A DNA stretch of 64,000 bases from Pseudorhizobium flavum (lineage in GTDB: Bacteria > Pseudomonadota > Alphaproteobacteria > Rhizobiales > Rhizobiaceae), in the NCBI RefSeq assembly GCF_902502825.2, contig NZ_LR723670.1, positions 1,488,001 to 1,552,000 of the forward strand. The letters run 5' to 3'. Numbering within the stretch: position 1 is the stretch's first letter; every line of letters starts with the position of its first letter. Position numbers and translations under genes: made by a program. Positions 45,127 through 56,694 of this stretch are shown piece after piece. The notes beneath the pieces were generated by a model. It was not told where the DNA came from. It did no database searches and saw only the letters and a program-made list of their open reading frames with translations.

Positions 45127-45416
45127 CCGATCTTCGCCACTATGATGTGATCGTCTCGCCGGCGATCACCGAAAAGTCGACACTGGTATCGGAGCAGAAC
45201 CAGGTCGTCTTCAACGTTGCCAAGGATGCTTCCAAGCCGGAAATCAAGGCTGCCGTCGAGGCGCTGTTCGGTGTGAAGGTCAAGGCCGTCAACACGCTGG
45301 TCCGCAAGGGCAAGGTAAAGCGTTTCCGCGGCTTCATTGGCAAGCAGAAGGACGTGAAGAAGGCCGTCGTCACGCTGGTCGAAGGCCAGACCATCGACGT
45401 CTCCACCGGACTCTGA
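45123..45416 (+). CDS. rplW: 50S ribosomal protein L23
   Basis: L23 sits at the exit of the tunnel and docks trigger factor and SRP. The 97-residue product starts at GTG 45123, coupled to rplD. The conserved [10 protein letters not shown] start and [16 protein letters not shown] loop are present. Confidence 0.95.
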   Translation: MTDLRHYDVIVSPAITEKSTLVSEQNQVVFNVAKDASKPEIKAAVEALFGVKVKAVNTLVRKGKVKRFRGFIGKQKDVKKAVVTLVEGQTIDVSTGL

Positions 45417-45427
45417 GGTAAAGAACA

Positions 45428-46264
45428 ATGGCATTGAAAAGCTACAACCCGACGTCTCCGAGCCAGCGCCAGCTGGTTATCGTCGACCGGTCCGGTCTTC
45501 ACAAAGGCAAGCCGGTCAAGGCGCTGACGGAGGGTCTCTCCAAGAGCGGCGGCCGTAACAACCTCGGTCGCATTACCGCCCGCTTCATCGGCGGCGGTCA
45601 CAAGCGTACCTACCGCCTGGTCGACTTCAAGCGTCGCAAGTTCGACGTCGAAGGCACGGTCGAGCGTCTGGAATACGACCCCAACCGCACAGCGTTCATC
45701 GCCCTCGTCAAGTACGAAGACGGTGAGCTGGCCTACATCCTCGCTCCGCAGCGCCTCGCTGCCGGCGACAAGGTGATCGCGTCCGACAAGGCTGTCGACG
45801 TGAAGCCCGGCAACGCCATGCCGCTGCAGTACATCCCGGTCGGTTCGATCGTCCACAACGTCGAGATGAAGCCAGGCAAGGGCGGGCAGATTGCACGTTC
45901 CGCTGGCACCTACGTTCAGCTCGTCGGTCGCGACCAGGGCATGGCCATCCTGCGCCTGAACTCGGGCGAGCAGCGCCTGGTGCCGGGTTCCTGCCTGGCG
46001 ACCGTTGGTGCCGTCTCCAACCCGGACCACGGCAACATCAACGACGGCAAGGCTGGTCGTACCCGCTGGCGTGGCAAGACCCCGCATAACCGCGGTGTCG
46101 TCATGAACCCCGTCGACCACCCGCACGGCGGTGGTGAAGGCCGCACCTCGGGTGGCCGCCATCCCGTCACCCCGTGGGGTAAGCCCACCAAGGGCAAGCG
46201 TACGCGCTCGAACAAGTCGACCGACAAGTTCATCATGCGTTCGCGCCATCAGCGCAAGAAGTAA
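45428..46264 (+). CDS. rplB: 50S ribosomal protein L2
   Basis: L2 is needed for subunit joining and peptidyl-transferase activity. The 278-residue product contains [15 protein letters not shown], the [16 protein letters not shown] segment and the conserved functional [15 protein letters not shown] with the essential His. Standard length for alphaproteobacteria. Confidence 0.96.
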   Translation: MALKSYNPTSPSQRQLVIVDRSGLHKGKPVKALTEGLSKSGGRNNLGRITARFIGGGHKRTYRLVDFKRRKFDVEGTVERLEYDPNRTAFIALVKYEDGELAYILAPQRLAAGDKVIASDKAVDVKPGNAMPLQYIPVGSIVHNVEMKPGKGGQIARSAGTYVQLVGRDQGMAILRLNSGEQRLVPGSCLATVGAVSNPDHGNINDGKAGRTRWRGKTPHNRGVVMNPVDHPHGGGEGRTSGGRHPVTPWGKPTKGKRTRSNKSTDKFIMRSRHQRKK

Positions 46265-46279
46265 GAGAGGTAGTCAGGA

Positions 46280-46558
46280 ATGGCTCGTTCAGTATGGAAA
46301 GGCCCGTTTGTTGACGGCTATCTTCTCAAGAAGGCTGAGAAGGTTCGTGAAGGCGGCCGCAGTGAAGTGATCAAGATCTGGAGCCGTCGCTCCACGATCC
46401 TGCCGCAGTTCGTCGGTCTCACCTTCGGCGTCTACAACGGCAGCAAGCACGTGCCGGTCTCGGTCAACGAAGACATGGTCGGCCACAAGTTCGGCGAATT
46501 CTCTCCGACCCGGACCTACTACGGTCATGGTGCGGACAAGAAGGCGAAGAGGAAGTAA
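46280..46558 (+). CDS. rpsS: 30S ribosomal protein S19
   Basis: S19 is a head protein near the A-site finger. The 92-residue product starts [21 protein letters not shown] and has [17 protein letters not shown], typical for S19. rplV begins 2 nt after its stop. Confidence 0.96.
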   Translation: MARSVWKGPFVDGYLLKKAEKVREGGRSEVIKIWSRRSTILPQFVGLTFGVYNGSKHVPVSVNEDMVGHKFGEFSPTRTYYGHGADKKAKRK

Positions 46559-46560
46559 CG

Positions 46561-46950
46561 ATGGCGAAGGCAAAGACCGAACGCCGGCTGAAGGACAACG
46601 AGGCGCAAGCCGTTGCCCGCACGCTCCGCGTCAGCCCGCAGAAGCTGAACCTCGTTGCCGCCCTGATCCGCGGCAAGAAGGTCGACCGCGCGCTTGCTGA
46701 GCTGGAATTCTCCCGCAAGCGCATCGCAGGCACGGTGAAGAAGACTCTCGAGTCCGCAATCGCCAATGCCGAGAACAACCATGACCTCGACGTCGACAGC
46801 CTGGTCGTATCGGAAGCATACGTCGGCAAGTCGATTGTCATGAAGCGTTTCCACGCTCGCGGTCGCGGCCGTGCATCTCGTATCGAGAAGCCTTTCGCGC
46901 ACCTGACGATCGTCGTTCGCGAAGTCGAGGAAAAAGGGGAGGCCGCATAA
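46561..46950 (+). CDS. rplV: 50S ribosomal protein L22
   Basis: L22 touches all 23S domains and lines the exit tunnel; its loop affects macrolide sensitivity. The 129-residue product has [19 protein letters not shown] and the tunnel loop near [19 protein letters not shown] cut at its conserved Arg residues. Its stop overlaps the rpsC start by one base (TAATG). Confidence 0.96.
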   Translation: MAKAKTERRLKDNEAQAVARTLRVSPQKLNLVAALIRGKKVDRALAELEFSRKRIAGTVKKTLESAIANAENNHDLDVDSLVVSEAYVGKSIVMKRFHARGRGRASRIEKPFAHLTIVVREVEEKGEAA

Positions 46951-47678
46951 TGGGCCAGAAAATCAATCCAATCGGCTTCCGCCTCGGCATCAACCGTACC
47001 TGGGATAGCCGCTGGTTTGCCGACAATGCAGAATACGGCCAGCTGCTGCACGAGGATCTGAAGATCCGCGCGTATCTGATGTCCGAGCTGAAGCAGGCCG
47101 GTATTGCCAAGGTGGTCATCGAGCGTCCGCACAAGAAGTGCCGCGTGACGATCCACTCGGCTCGTCCGGGTCTGATCATCGGCAAGAAGGGCGCCGACAT
47201 CGAGAAGCTCCGCAAGAAGCTTTCCGAGATGACGTCCTCCGAAACGCACCTCAACATCGTCGAGGTTCGCAAGCCGGAAGTCGATGCGACGCTGGTTGCC
47301 CAGTCGATCGCCCAGCAGCTCGAGCGTCGCGTGGCCTTCCGCCGCGCCATGAAGCGCGCTGTTCAGTCCGCTATGCGTCTTGGCGCCGAAGGCATCAAGA
47401 TCACCTGCGCCGGTCGTCTCGGCGGTGCGGAAATCGCCCGTACGGAATGGTACCGTGAAGGTCGCGTTCCGCTCCACACGCTGCGCGCCGACATCGACTA
47501 CGGTACGGCCGAGGCTGAAACCGCCTACGGGATCTGCGGCATCAAGGTCTGGATCTTCAAGGGCGAGATCCTGGAGCACGATCCGATGGCTTCCGAACGC
47601 CGTGCGCTGGAAGGCGATGCACAGGGTCCGGCAAGCCGTGAACGTGGCGATCGTCGCCGCGAACGCGAAAACGCTTGA
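46950..47678 (+). CDS. rpsC: 30S ribosomal protein S3
   Basis: S3 forms part of the mRNA entry channel and has helicase activity with S4 and S5. The 242-residue product has the KH domain with [20 protein letters not shown] and a C-terminal domain with [20 protein letters not shown] charged tail ([15 protein letters not shown]) extends the end, as in rhizobia. Confidence 0.96.
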   Translation: MGQKINPIGFRLGINRTWDSRWFADNAEYGQLLHEDLKIRAYLMSELKQAGIAKVVIERPHKKCRVTIHSARPGLIIGKKGADIEKLRKKLSEMTSSETHLNIVEVRKPEVDATLVAQSIAQQLERRVAFRRAMKRAVQSAMRLGAEGIKITCAGRLGGAEIARTEWYREGRVPLHTLRADIDYGTAEAETAYGICGIKVWIFKGEILEHDPMASERRALEGDAQGPASRERGDRRRERENA

Positions 47679-47716
47679 TCAACGCTGGCGAAAGATAAGC
47701 TCGGAGAAGTAAGAAA

Positions 47717-48130
47717 ATGTTGCAGCCAAAGCGTACAAAGTTCCGGAAGCAGTTCAAGGGACGCATCAAGGGTGTGGCCAAGGGCGGTTACGAGCTGGCC
47801 TTCGGCGAATTCGGCCTCAAGGCTCAGGAACCGAACCGCGTCAACGCACGCGAGATCGAAGCGGCCCGTCGTGCCATCACGCGTTACATGAAGCGTGCCG
47901 GCCGGGTGTGGATCCGCGTGTTCCCTGATGTTCCGGTCACCGCGAAGCCTACCGAAGTCCGTATGGGTAAGGGTAAGGGTTCGGTCGAATACTGGGCGTG
48001 CAAGGTCAAGCCTGGTCGGATGATGTTCGAGATCGACGGCGTGTCGGAAGAGATTGCTCGCGAGGCTCTGCGCCTCGGTTCGGCCAAGCTCTCCGTCAAG
48101 ACCCGCTTCGTTCAGCGCATCGCAGAGTAA
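47717..48130 (+). CDS. rplP: 50S ribosomal protein L16
   Basis: L16 lies beside the A-site tRNA elbow. The 137-residue product starts [16 protein letters not shown] and contains [19 protein letters not shown] and [12 protein letters not shown], with the conserved loop arginine. AAGTAAGAAA precedes the ATG. Confidence 0.96.
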   Translation: MLQPKRTKFRKQFKGRIKGVAKGGYELAFGEFGLKAQEPNRVNAREIEAARRAITRYMKRAGRVWIRVFPDVPVTAKPTEVRMGKGKGSVEYWACKVKPGRMMFEIDGVSEEIAREALRLGSAKLSVKTRFVQRIAE

Positions 48131-48142
48131 GGAGAGGCTAGG

Positions 48143-48343
48143 ATGAAAGCCGAAGACGTTCGCGCCCTCACGGCCGACCAACTCAAGGACAAGCTTGCTG
48201 AGCTCAAGAAGGAGCAGTTCAACCTGCGCTTCCAGAAGGCCACCGGCCAGCTCGAGAAGTCCTCGCGAGTGAACGAAGTTCGCAAGGACATCGCACGCTT
48301 GAAAACCATTGCCCGCCAGAAGGCGGCAGAAGCCAAGGCTTAA
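48143..48343 (+). CDS. rpmC: 50S ribosomal protein L29
   Basis: L29 is a small two-helix protein at the tunnel exit near L23. The 66-residue product starts [18 protein letters not shown] and has [16 protein letters not shown], the L29 signature. GGAGAGGCTAGG precedes the ATG. Confidence 0.95.
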   Translation: MKAEDVRALTADQLKDKLAELKKEQFNLRFQKATGQLEKSSRVNEVRKDIARLKTIARQKAAEAKA

Positions 48344-48354
48344 GGAAGAACAAT

Positions 48355-48591
48355 ATGCCGAAACGCATTCTGCAGGGCGTCGTAGTTTCCGACAAGAACG
48401 AGAAGACCGTTGTTGTCCGCGTCGAGCGCCGATTCGCGCACCCGCTGCTTCAGAAGACGGTCCGCCGTTCGAAGAAGTACAAGGCGCACGACGAAAACAA
48501 CCAGTACAAGGTAGGTGACGTAGTTTCCATCCAGGAATGCGCGCCGATCTCCAAGGATAAGCGCTGGACGGTTGTATCCGCCCAGGCTTGA
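48355..48591 (+). CDS. rpsQ: 30S ribosomal protein S17
   Basis: S17 is a primary 16S-binding protein with an OB fold. The 78-residue product starts [18 protein letters not shown] and has [20 protein letters not shown] cut over its conserved basic strand. It is the last gene before a terminator-like hairpin, so it closes the S10 unit. Confidence 0.96.
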   Translation: MPKRILQGVVVSDKNEKTVVVRVERRFAHPLLQKTVRRSKKYKAHDENNQYKVGDVVSIQECAPISKDKRWTVVSAQA

Positions 48592-48601
48592 TTGCAGACG
48601 A

Positions 48602-48633
48602 ATTTGCGCCGGGGCCTTGCTTCTGGCGCAAAT
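48602..48633 (+). promoter_or_regulatory. Hairpin downstream of rpsQ
   Basis: ATTTGCGCC (48602-48610) pairs with GGCGCAAAT (48625-48633) around a 14-nt loop, 11 nt after the rpsQ stop. No T tract. It may stabilise the 3' end of the S10 message. Confidence 0.45.
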
Positions 48634-48662
48634 ATCTGTATGAAGCACGCCATCGGCGCAGG

Positions 48663-48690
48663 ACGCTCGGCAACGAGCGTTCTTTTGCTT
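48663..48690 (+). terminator. Intrinsic terminator between S10 and spc gene groups
   Basis: ACGCTCG (48663-48669) pairs with CGAGCGT (48674-48680) around a GCAA tetraloop and is followed by TCTTTTGCTT. With the 234-nt gap it suggests that rplN begins a separate spc transcription unit, as in E. coli, rather than one continuous operon. Confidence 0.65.
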
Positions 48691-48825
48691 TGAGCGCAGG
48701 GAAGGTCCTTAACAGGAAACCACCTTGGCAAGATCCATCCCGCGCACAATGAAATTCTGTCCATAAGCCGGATCGGGGCGTTCGCGCGCCCGGTCGTTCC
48801 GGTCATTAGAAAAAGGCGACCTGAC

Positions 48826-49194
48826 ATGATTCAGATGCAAACAAACCTCGACGTGGCGGATAATTCCGGCGCACGTCGTGTCATGTGCATCAAGGTGCTG
48901 GGCGGCTCCAAGCGCAAGTACGCTTCGATCGGCGACGTAATCGTCGTTTCGATCAGGGAAGCGATCCCGCGCGGCCGCGTGAAGAAGGGCGACGTGATGA
49001 AGGCGGTTGTTGTGCGTACCGCCAAGGACATCCGTCGTGCTGACGGCAGCGTCATCCGCTTCGACAACAACGCGGCGGTCCTCATCGACAACAAGAAAGA
49101 GCCGATTGGTACCCGTATCTTCGGACCGGTTCCGCGCGAACTTCGCGCCAAGAACCACATGAAGATCATCTCCCTGGCTCCAGAAGTACTGTAA
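48826..49194 (+). CDS. rplN: 50S ribosomal protein L14
   Basis: L14 forms the B8 intersubunit bridge and binds the silencing factor RsfS. The 122-residue product starts [18 protein letters not shown] and contains [20 protein letters not shown], the L14 signature. First gene of the spc group. Confidence 0.96.
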   Translation: MIQMQTNLDVADNSGARRVMCIKVLGGSKRKYASIGDVIVVSIREAIPRGRVKKGDVMKAVVVRTAKDIRRADGSVIRFDNNAAVLIDNKKEPIGTRIFGPVPRELRAKNHMKIISLAPEVL

Positions 49195-49207
49195 GGGAGC
49201 GATAGCG

Positions 49208-49516
49208 ATGCAAAAGATCCGCAAGGGCGACAACGTTGTCGTATTGACTGGCAAGGACAAGGGCCGCACCGGCGAAGTCCTTCAGGTCCTGCCGAAGGAA
49301 GACCGCGCCGTCGTGCGCGGCGTGAACATGGTGAAGCGCCACCAGCGTCAGACGCAGACGCAGGAAGCCGGTATCATCAACAAGGAAGCATCCATCCACC
49401 TGTCGAACATCGCGGTCGTCGCGAAGGACGGCAAGCCGACCCGCGTCGGCTTCCAGGTTGTCGACGGTAAGAAGGTGCGAGTTGCCAAGCGTACGGGAGA
49501 TGTGATCGATGGCTGA
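49208..49516 (+). CDS. rplX: 50S ribosomal protein L24
   Basis: L24 is an assembly initiator with a KOW domain. The 102-residue product has [20 protein letters not shown] and [18 protein letters not shown]. Its last 8 nt overlap the start of rplE, so translation is coupled. Confidence 0.95.
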   Translation: MQKIRKGDNVVVLTGKDKGRTGEVLQVLPKEDRAVVRGVNMVKRHQRQTQTQEAGIINKEASIHLSNIAVVAKDGKPTRVGFQVVDGKKVRVAKRTGDVIDG

Positions 49517-50066
49517 GGCAAAGTACGAGCCGCGGCTCAAGACTGAATATGTTTCCCGGATCCGTGGCGCTCTGAAGGAGAAGTTCTCCTACAGCAACGA
49601 GATGATGATCCCGAAGCTGGCGAAGATCGTCATCAACATGGGTGTGGGTGAGGCGACTGCCGACTCCAAGAAGCCCACCGTTGCTGCTGCTGACCTGGCC
49701 GCAATCTCCGGTCAGAAGGCGGTCATCACCCGCGCCCGCAACTCCATCGCCGGCTTCAAGGTCCGCGAAGGCATGCCGATCGGTGCCAAGGTGACCCTGC
49801 GCGGCGCGCGCATGTATGAATTCCTGGATCGCCTCGTCAACATCGCGCTTCCGCGCGTTCGCGACTTCCGCGGCCTGAATCCGAAGAGCTTTGACGGCCG
49901 TGGCAACTTCGCCATGGGCATCAAGGAACACATCGTGTTCCCGGAGATCAACTACGACAAGGTTGATCAGATGTGGGGCATGGACATCATCGTTTGCACG
50001 ACGGCCAAGACCGACGACGAAGCCCGGGCTCTGCTTACAGAGTTCAACTTCCCGTTCCGTCAGTAA
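49509..50066 (+). CDS. rplE: 50S ribosomal protein L5
   Basis: L5 binds 5S rRNA and contacts P-site tRNA. The 185-residue product starts [17 protein letters not shown] and carries [22 protein letters not shown] split at the conserved loop and the C-terminal [16 protein letters not shown]. It overlaps rplX by 8 nt. Confidence 0.96.
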   Translation: MAEAKYEPRLKTEYVSRIRGALKEKFSYSNEMMIPKLAKIVINMGVGEATADSKKPTVAAADLAAISGQKAVITRARNSIAGFKVREGMPIGAKVTLRGARMYEFLDRLVNIALPRVRDFRGLNPKSFDGRGNFAMGIKEHIVFPEINYDKVDQMWGMDIIVCTTAKTDDEARALLTEFNFPFRQ

Positions 50067-50099
50067 CCGTAACGACGAGCGTAGAAAAGGAACTCCGAT

Positions 50100-50405
50100 A
50101 TGGCGAAGACTAGCGCAGTCGAAAAGAACAAGCGCCGCCGCAAGACCGTTGCCACGCAGGCCGCCAAGCGCGCTGCCCTGAAGGCAACCATCATGAACCA
50201 GGAACTGCCGATCGAAGAGCGGTTCCAGGCAACCCTGAAGCTCGCCTCGCTGCCGCGCGACGGCTCCAAGACCCGCATCCGTAACCGGTGCGAAGTCACG
50301 GGCCGCCCGCGCGCATTCTACCGCAAGCTCAAGATGTCGCGTATCGCGCTTCGTGAGCTGGGCAATCTCGGCAAGGTGCCGGGCATCGTCAAGTCGAGCT
50401 GGTAA
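50100..50405 (+). CDS. rpsN: 30S ribosomal protein S14 (zinc-free type)
   Basis: S14 completes the 30S head. The 101-residue long form has no CxxC pairs, so it is the zinc-independent type: [17 protein letters not shown] at the start, [21 protein letters not shown] cut near the single Cys, and the [14 protein letters not shown] end. AAAGGAACTCCGAT precedes the ATG. Confidence 0.96.
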   Translation: MAKTSAVEKNKRRRKTVATQAAKRAALKATIMNQELPIEERFQATLKLASLPRDGSKTRIRNRCEVTGRPRAFYRKLKMSRIALRELGNLGKVPGIVKSSW

Positions 50406-50417
50406 GGAGATCGTTAG

Positions 50418-50816
50418 ATGACCATGACTGATCCCCTGGGCGATATGCTCACCCGTATCCGCAACGGCGCCGCCCGTCGCAAGTCCTCCGTCACGACGCC
50501 GGCTTCCAAGCTGCGCGCTCGCGTCCTGGACGTGCTGCAGGCCGAAGGCTACATCCGCGGCTATTCCCAGACCGATTACGGTAACGGCAAGTCCGAGATC
50601 GAAATCGAGCTGAAGTACTACGAAGGCGCGTCGGTGATCCGTGAGATCGGCCGCGTGTCCAAGCCGGGCCGCCGGGTCTATGTCTCGGTAAAGTCCATTC
50701 CGCAGGTCGCGAACGGCCTCGGCATCACCATCCTTTCGACTCCGAAGGGTGTGATGGCCGATCACCAGGCTCGCGAACAGAACGTTGGTGGCGAGGTTCT
50801 TTGCTCCGTCTTCTAA
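50418..50816 (+). CDS. rpsH: 30S ribosomal protein S8
   Basis: S8 binds the central domain of 16S rRNA and in E. coli represses the spc operon. The 132-residue product starts [24 protein letters not shown] lies 7 nt before ATG 50418. The conserved end [20 protein letters not shown] is present. Confidence 0.96.
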   Translation: MTMTDPLGDMLTRIRNGAARRKSSVTTPASKLRARVLDVLQAEGYIRGYSQTDYGNGKSEIEIELKYYEGASVIREIGRVSKPGRRVYVSVKSIPQVANGLGITILSTPKGVMADHQAREQNVGGEVLCSVF

Positions 50817-50858
50817 GACAGGGCAGGGATCTCCATAGCGAACAGACAGGATAACAAA

Positions 50859-51392
50859 ATGTCTCGTATCGGTAAAAGACCCGTTCCGGTTCCTGCTGGA
50901 GTTACGGCCTCTGTTGAAGGCCAGAAAGTGACTGCCAAGGGCCCGAAGGGCGAGCTTTTCTTCGTCGCCAATGACGAAGTGAAGGTTGAGTTCAACGACA
51001 ACGCCGTTTCGGTGACCCCGATCGACGATTCCAAGGATGCCCGCTCCAAGTGGGGCATGTCGCGGACGATGATCGAGAACATCTTCAAGGGCGTGAAGGA
51101 CGGTTTTGAGCGTAAGCTCGAGATCAACGGCGTCGGCTATCGTGCCTCGTTGCAGGGCAAGAACCTGCAGTTGGCACTCGGTTTCAGCCACGACGTGGTC
51201 TACGAACCGCCGCAGGGTATTTCGATTGCCGTGCCGAAGCCGACGGAAATCGTCGTCACCGGCATTAACAAGCAGCAGGTCGGTCAGGTAGCCGCGGAAA
51301 TCCGCGAGTACCGCGGTCCGGAGCCCTACAAGGGCAAGGGCGTCAAGTACGCCGAGGAACGGATCGTCCGCAAGGAAGGCAAGAAGAAGTAA
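50859..51392 (+). CDS. rplF: 50S ribosomal protein L6
   Basis: L6 stabilises the sarcin-ricin loop region. The 177-residue product has two related domains: [15 protein letters not shown] at the start and the [16 protein letters not shown] signature near the end. rplR follows after 12 nt. Confidence 0.96.
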   Translation: MSRIGKRPVPVPAGVTASVEGQKVTAKGPKGELFFVANDEVKVEFNDNAVSVTPIDDSKDARSKWGMSRTMIENIFKGVKDGFERKLEINGVGYRASLQGKNLQLALGFSHDVVYEPPQGISIAVPKPTEIVVTGINKQQVGQVAAEIREYRGPEPYKGKGVKYAEERIVRKEGKKK

Positions 51393-51404
51393 GGATCACG
51401 CGAA

Positions 51405-51767
51405 ATGGCTAGCAGGAAAGAAGCACTTGCAAAGCGCGCGAGCCGCGTGCGCCGCCAGATTAAGGCGGTCGCCAACGGCCGTCCGCGCCTGTCGGTTCAT
51501 CGCTCGTCGAAGAACATCTATGTCCAGGTCATCGATGACGTGGCCGGCCGCACGCTTGCTGCCGCCTCCACGCTCGACGCCGACCTGCGCTCGAAGCTGA
51601 AGACCGGTGCGGATGTTGAAGCCGCCGCCGCTGTCGGCAAGCTCGTCGCAGAGCGTGCGACCAAGGCCGGTGTGAAGGAAGTCGTATTTGATCGCGGCGC
51701 CTTCATCTACCACGGCCGCATCAAGGCCCTGGCCGAAGCTGCCCGCGAAGGCGGTCTCAGCTTCTAA
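51405..51767 (+). CDS. rplR: 50S ribosomal protein L18
   Basis: L18 brings 5S rRNA into the large subunit. The 120-residue product has a basic start ([18 protein letters not shown]), [16 protein letters not shown] and the C-terminal [20 protein letters not shown] in its normal place. A hairpin separates it from rpsE. Confidence 0.96.
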   Translation: MASRKEALAKRASRVRRQIKAVANGRPRLSVHRSSKNIYVQVIDDVAGRTLAAASTLDADLRSKLKTGADVEAAAAVGKLVAERATKAGVKEVVFDRGAFIYHGRIKALAEAAREGGLSF

Positions 51768-51772
51768 GTAAT

Positions 51773-51806
51773 TTTCGCCCGGAGCCTTCATCGGTTCCGG
51801 GCGAAA
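51773..51806 (+). promoter_or_regulatory. 11-bp hairpin between rplR and rpsE
   Basis: TTTCGCCCGGA (51773-51783) pairs with TCCGGGCGAAA (51796-51806) around a 12-nt loop, 5 nt after the rplR stop. No T tract, so it looks like a processing or stability element in the unusually long 121-nt gap. Confidence 0.5.
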
Positions 51807-51888
51807 TGCGGTTATCCGCACCTCGATCCGTATTCGGATCACGTTGTAATCTGCCGATTGCACCCGGAAAAGAAAAAGGAAAAGGACA

Positions 51889-52458
51889 ATGGCACAAGAA
51901 AGAAGAGGTTCTCGCGACGACCGCCAGAACCGCGAAGAGCGCGATAGCGAATTCGTCGACAAGCTGGTCGCGATCAACCGCGTTGCCAAGGTTGTTAAGG
52001 GCGGCCGTCGTTTCGGCTTCGCCGCACTCGTCGTCGTCGGCGACCAGAAGGGCCGCGTAGGCTTCGGCCACGGCAAGGCACGTGAAGTGCCGGAAGCGAT
52101 CCGCAAGGCAACCGAATCTGCCAAGCGCGATCTCATTTTCGTTCCGCTGCGCGATGGCCGCACGCTGCACCACGACGTCAATGGCCGCCACGGCGCCGGC
52201 AAGGTGCTTCTGCGCGCTGCCAAGGCCGGTACTGGTATCATCGCGGGTGGCCCGATGCGCGCCGTCTTCGAAACGCTCGGCGTTCATGACGTCGTCGCGA
52301 AGTCGACCGGTTCGTCGAACCCCTACAACATGGTTCGCGCTACCTTCGACGCCCTCAAGCATCAGGTCCATCCGAAGGACGTCGCAGCCCAGCGTGGCCT
52401 CAAGTATGCAACGCTCCAGGCTCGCCGCGCTGCCTCCGGCAACGCTGCTGAAGAATAA
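51889..52458 (+). CDS. rpsE: 30S ribosomal protein S5
   Basis: S5 helps proofreading and the mRNA entry site; its mutations give spectinomycin resistance. The 189-residue product starts [18 protein letters not shown] and has [18 protein letters not shown] with the usual loop residues. AAAGGAAAAGGAC precedes the ATG. Confidence 0.96.
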   Translation: MAQERRGSRDDRQNREERDSEFVDKLVAINRVAKVVKGGRRFGFAALVVVGDQKGRVGFGHGKAREVPEAIRKATESAKRDLIFVPLRDGRTLHHDVNGRHGAGKVLLRAAKAGTGIIAGGPMRAVFETLGVHDVVAKSTGSSNPYNMVRATFDALKHQVHPKDVAAQRGLKYATLQARRAASGNAAEE

Positions 52459-52472
52459 GAGGAGTCTGACCC

Positions 52473-52682
52473 ATGGCTAAGGCTACGAAGAAGACTGAAG
52501 CAAAGACGATCACGGTCGAGCAGATCGGTTCGCCCATTCGCCGTCCGGCAGTTCAGCGTGCGACGCTGGTTGGTCTGGGCCTCAACAAGATGCACCGGGT
52601 CCGCACCCTGGAGGATACTCCTTCGGTTCGCGGCATGATCCGTGCTGTCCAGCATCTCGTTCGCGTCGTCGACGAGAAGTGA
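52473..52682 (+). CDS. rpmD: 50S ribosomal protein L30
   Basis: Small L30 protein of 69 residues. It contains [20 protein letters not shown] and [17 protein letters not shown], the L30 signature. The N-terminus [11 protein letters not shown] is a short rhizobial extension. Confidence 0.95.
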   Translation: MAKATKKTEAKTITVEQIGSPIRRPAVQRATLVGLGLNKMHRVRTLEDTPSVRGMIRAVQHLVRVVDEK

Positions 52683-52701
52683 GACGGGGGAAGTCATCAT
52701 C

Positions 52702-53175
52702 ATGAAACTGAATGAAATCAAAGACAACGAAGGCGCGGTCAAGGATCGCAAGCGCGTTGGTCGCGGTATCGGCTCTGGCAAGGGCAAGACCGGCGGTCGC
52801 GGCGTCAAGGGCCAGAAGGCTCGTTCCGGCGTTGCCATCAACGGCTTCGAAGGCGGCCAGATGCCAATCTACCGCCGTCTGCCGAAGCGCGGCTTCACCA
52901 ACATCTTCGCGTCGGAATACGTGACGGTTTCCGTCGGCCGTATACAGACGGCGATCGATGCCAAGAAGCTTGACCCGAAGGCCACGATCGATGCGGCTGC
53001 CCTGAAGGCTGCCGGCATCATCCGTCGCCCGAAGGACGGCGTCCGGATCCTCTCCGGCGGCGAGCTCAAGGCCAAGGTGACGATCGAAGCCGCCGGCGCC
53101 TCCAAGGCTGCTGTCGAGAAGATCGAAAAGGCCGGTGGCTCCATCAAGCTTCCGGAAGCCGCAGCCGCGGAATAA
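52702..53175 (+). CDS. rplO: 50S ribosomal protein L15
   Basis: L15 is a late assembly protein with a long Gly-rich N-terminus. ATG 52702 gives 157 residues: [20 protein letters not shown], then [20 protein letters not shown] and [15 protein letters not shown]. Extra open frame upstream lies inside rpmD and is not used. A terminator follows. Confidence 0.95.
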   Translation: MKLNEIKDNEGAVKDRKRVGRGIGSGKGKTGGRGVKGQKARSGVAINGFEGGQMPIYRRLPKRGFTNIFASEYVTVSVGRIQTAIDAKKLDPKATIDAAALKAAGIIRRPKDGVRILSGGELKAKVTIEAAGASKAAVEKIEKAGGSIKLPEAAAAE

Positions 53176-53185
53176 ACCGTTTAAG

Positions 53186-53217
53186 ATCGCCCGGAGTGCT
53201 TCACACCGGGCGATTTT
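53186..53217 (+). terminator. Intrinsic terminator between rplO and secY
   Basis: ATCGCCCGG (53186-53194) pairs with CCGGGCGAT (53206-53214) with an inner GTG/CAC pair near the loop, followed by TTTG. It suggests that secY-adk can be transcribed separately from the spc genes. Confidence 0.75.
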
Positions 53218-53404
53218 GCTCCCATATGTGAGCCTCACGATTCCGGGACCGGTCGCCAGGCCGGCGCATTCCGGGACCATACGGAAAACAGGGTGAGGCA
53301 CCGATCGCACCAGCGATCCCCGCCCGTTATCTGAAACTGAATTTGGACTGCATTCCGGACCCGGCAGGATTTCCGCCGCCGGAATTGGTCAGGCGGAGAG
53401 ATGC

Positions 53405-54741
<1,337 letters not shown>

Positions 54742-54745
<4 letters not shown>

Positions 54746-55392
54746 GACTGATTCTTTTAGGGCCGCCGGGCGCGGGTAAGGGGACCCAGGCCCAGCGGAT
54801 CGTGGAGAAGCATGGTATCCCCCAGCTCTCCACCGGCGACATGCTGCGTGCGGCCGTAGCCGCCGAGACCGACGTCGGCAAACGCGCCAGGGCGGTCATG
54901 GACGCAGGTAAGCTCGTCTCCGACGATATCGTCATCGCCATCGTCTCGGAACGCATAGACCAGCCGGACTGCGCCAACGGCTTCATTCTCGACGGCTTTC
55001 CGCGGACGCTCGTCCAGGCAGACGCCACTGAAAGCATGCTGCGGGAGAAGGGGTTGGACCTTTCGGCAGTCATCGAGCTGAAGGTCGACGACAAGGAACT
55101 GATACGCCGAGTGTCCGGCCGCTATTCCTGCGCCCAGTGCGGCGCCGTCTACCATGACACCGACAAGGTTCCGGCCAAGGAAGGTGTCTGCGACAAGTGT
55201 GGCTCGACTCACTTCAAGCGTCGCCCCGATGACAATGCGGAGACGATGACCCAGCGCCTCGAGGTTTACTACAAGGAGACCTCACCGCTGATCGGCTACT
55301 ACTATGCGAAGGGCAAGCTGAAGTCCGTGGACGGCATGGCCGAGATGGACGCCGTGACGGCAGAAATCGAAAAGGTGCTCGCTGCGCTCTGA
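54742..55392 (+). CDS. adk: Adenylate kinase (zinc-LID type)
   Basis: Interconverts ATP + AMP and 2 ADP. The 216-residue product has the P loop GPPGAGKGT (7-15), the AMP-binding DGFPRT segment and a long LID with four cysteines (Cys130, Cys133, Cys150, Cys153) in CxxC pairs, which should hold a structural zinc. E. coli Adk lacks these. It overlaps secY by 4 nt, the conserved secY-adk pair. Confidence 0.96.
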
Positions 55393-55418
55393 GCGGCGGT
55401 TGCCCCTAAAGAATCTTG

Positions 55419-55451
55419 GCGGAGCCGGTTGCTTTTTTTAACCGATTCCGC
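55419..55451 (+). promoter_or_regulatory. Interrupted hairpin between adk and rpsM
   Basis: GCGGA-gc-CGGTT pairs with AACCG-at-TCCGC with an internal mismatch and a loop containing a T7 run. It lies in the 236-nt gap before rpsM. It is unlike a normal terminator because the T run is in the loop; a regulatory leader role for the alpha operon is possible. Confidence 0.35.
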
Positions 55452-55628
55452 TAACACCGCGCCAACTCGCGACATTGATGCGATCGGTGCGGACGTCCCG
55501 ACGAGGGTATCCGGGTCCGGTCCTTTGACTTGTTACGGATAAGATTTGAACTGGCGGCCTTCCATCGGCTGCTCTCATGGAAGAAGTACCACTTGCCGGA
55601 TGGCAACTGGAACGCAAGGAGAATAGAC

Positions 55629-55997
55629 GTGGCACGTATCGCTGGCGTCAACATCCCGACTGCGAAGCGCGTCGTTATCGCGTTGACGTATATTCACGGG
55701 ATCGGCCCGAAATTCGCACAGGAAATCGTCGAGAAGGTTGGTATACCGGCCGATCGCCGCGTTCATCAGCTCACCGATGCTGAAGTCCTGCAGATCCGCG
55801 AAACCATCGACCGCGATTATCAGGTCGAAGGCGACCTGCGTCGCGAGACCTCGATGAACATCAAGCGTCTGATGGACCTCGGCTGCTACCGTGGCCTGCG
55901 TCATCGTCGTGGCCTCCCGGTCCGCGGTCAGCGCACGCACACCAATGCCCGCACCCGCAAGGGGCCGGCAAAGGCAATCGCCGGTAAGAAGAAGTAA
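55629..55997 (+). CDS. rpsM: 30S ribosomal protein S13
   Basis: S13 forms head contacts with the large subunit and P-site tRNA. GTG 55629 with AAGGAG upstream gives 122 residues starting [15 protein letters not shown] (initiator Met). The [19 protein letters not shown] signature and the basic tail [11 protein letters not shown] are present. An upstream open frame is rejected. Confidence 0.95.
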   Translation: MARIAGVNIPTAKRVVIALTYIHGIGPKFAQEIVEKVGIPADRRVHQLTDAEVLQIRETIDRDYQVEGDLRRETSMNIKRLMDLGCYRGLRHRRGLPVRGQRTHTNARTRKGPAKAIAGKKK

Positions 55998-56132
55998 TTT
56001 CCCGGAGTTTCCGGGTGAGGGGAGGCTGGCGCCACGTCGCTGGCCTCTTTTTGAGTTTGGTGCCGGATCTCGGTCCGGTCCCGGTGGAGCCGCTGGAACT
56101 ACGGCGGTGACGAGATCAACGAAAGGAAGACC

Positions 56133-56522
56133 ATGGCCAAGGAAGCCACCCGCGTCCGCCGTCGCGAACGCAAGAACATCACGTCGGGCGTTGCCCACGT
56201 CAATTCGACCTTCAACAACACGATGATCACCATCACCGATGCGCAGGGCAACGCGATTGCCTGGTCGTCGGCAGGTGCGAAGGGCTTCAAGGGTTCGCGC
56301 AAGTCGACCCCGTTCGCCGCCCAGATCGCTGCCGAAGACTGCGCCAAGAAGGCTCAGGAACACGGCATGAAGTCGCTCGAAGTTGAAGTGTGCGGCCCGG
56401 GCTCCGGCCGTGAATCGGCGCTGCGCGCCCTGCAGGCTGCCGGCTTCATGATCACCTCGATCCGTGACGTGACGCCGATCCCGCACAACGGCTGCCGTCC
56501 GCGCAAGAAGCGCCGCGTCTAA
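56133..56522 (+). CDS. rpsK: 30S ribosomal protein S11
   Basis: S11 lies in the platform near the E site. The 129-residue product contains [22 protein letters not shown] cut over its first strands and the [18 protein letters not shown] end. GAAAGGAAGACC precedes the ATG. Confidence 0.96.
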   Translation: MAKEATRVRRRERKNITSGVAHVNSTFNNTMITITDAQGNAIAWSSAGAKGFKGSRKSTPFAAQIAAEDCAKKAQEHGMKSLEVEVCGPGSGRESALRALQAAGFMITSIRDVTPIPHNGCRPRKKRRV

Positions 56523-56694
56523 GTCGGATGCGGCGGGCCTCCGGCCGATCGCATTGAACTTGCGTAATACCGCCTTACTTCGCCCGTCGAAGTCTGGCGG
56601 TTTTGCCGTACCGCCGAATGGCAATGCCTAACTCGGTGCTTCTCATGCTCGGTTGCCACGATTGGATGGTGGCAACGAACGGAAGGTTTAAAAC

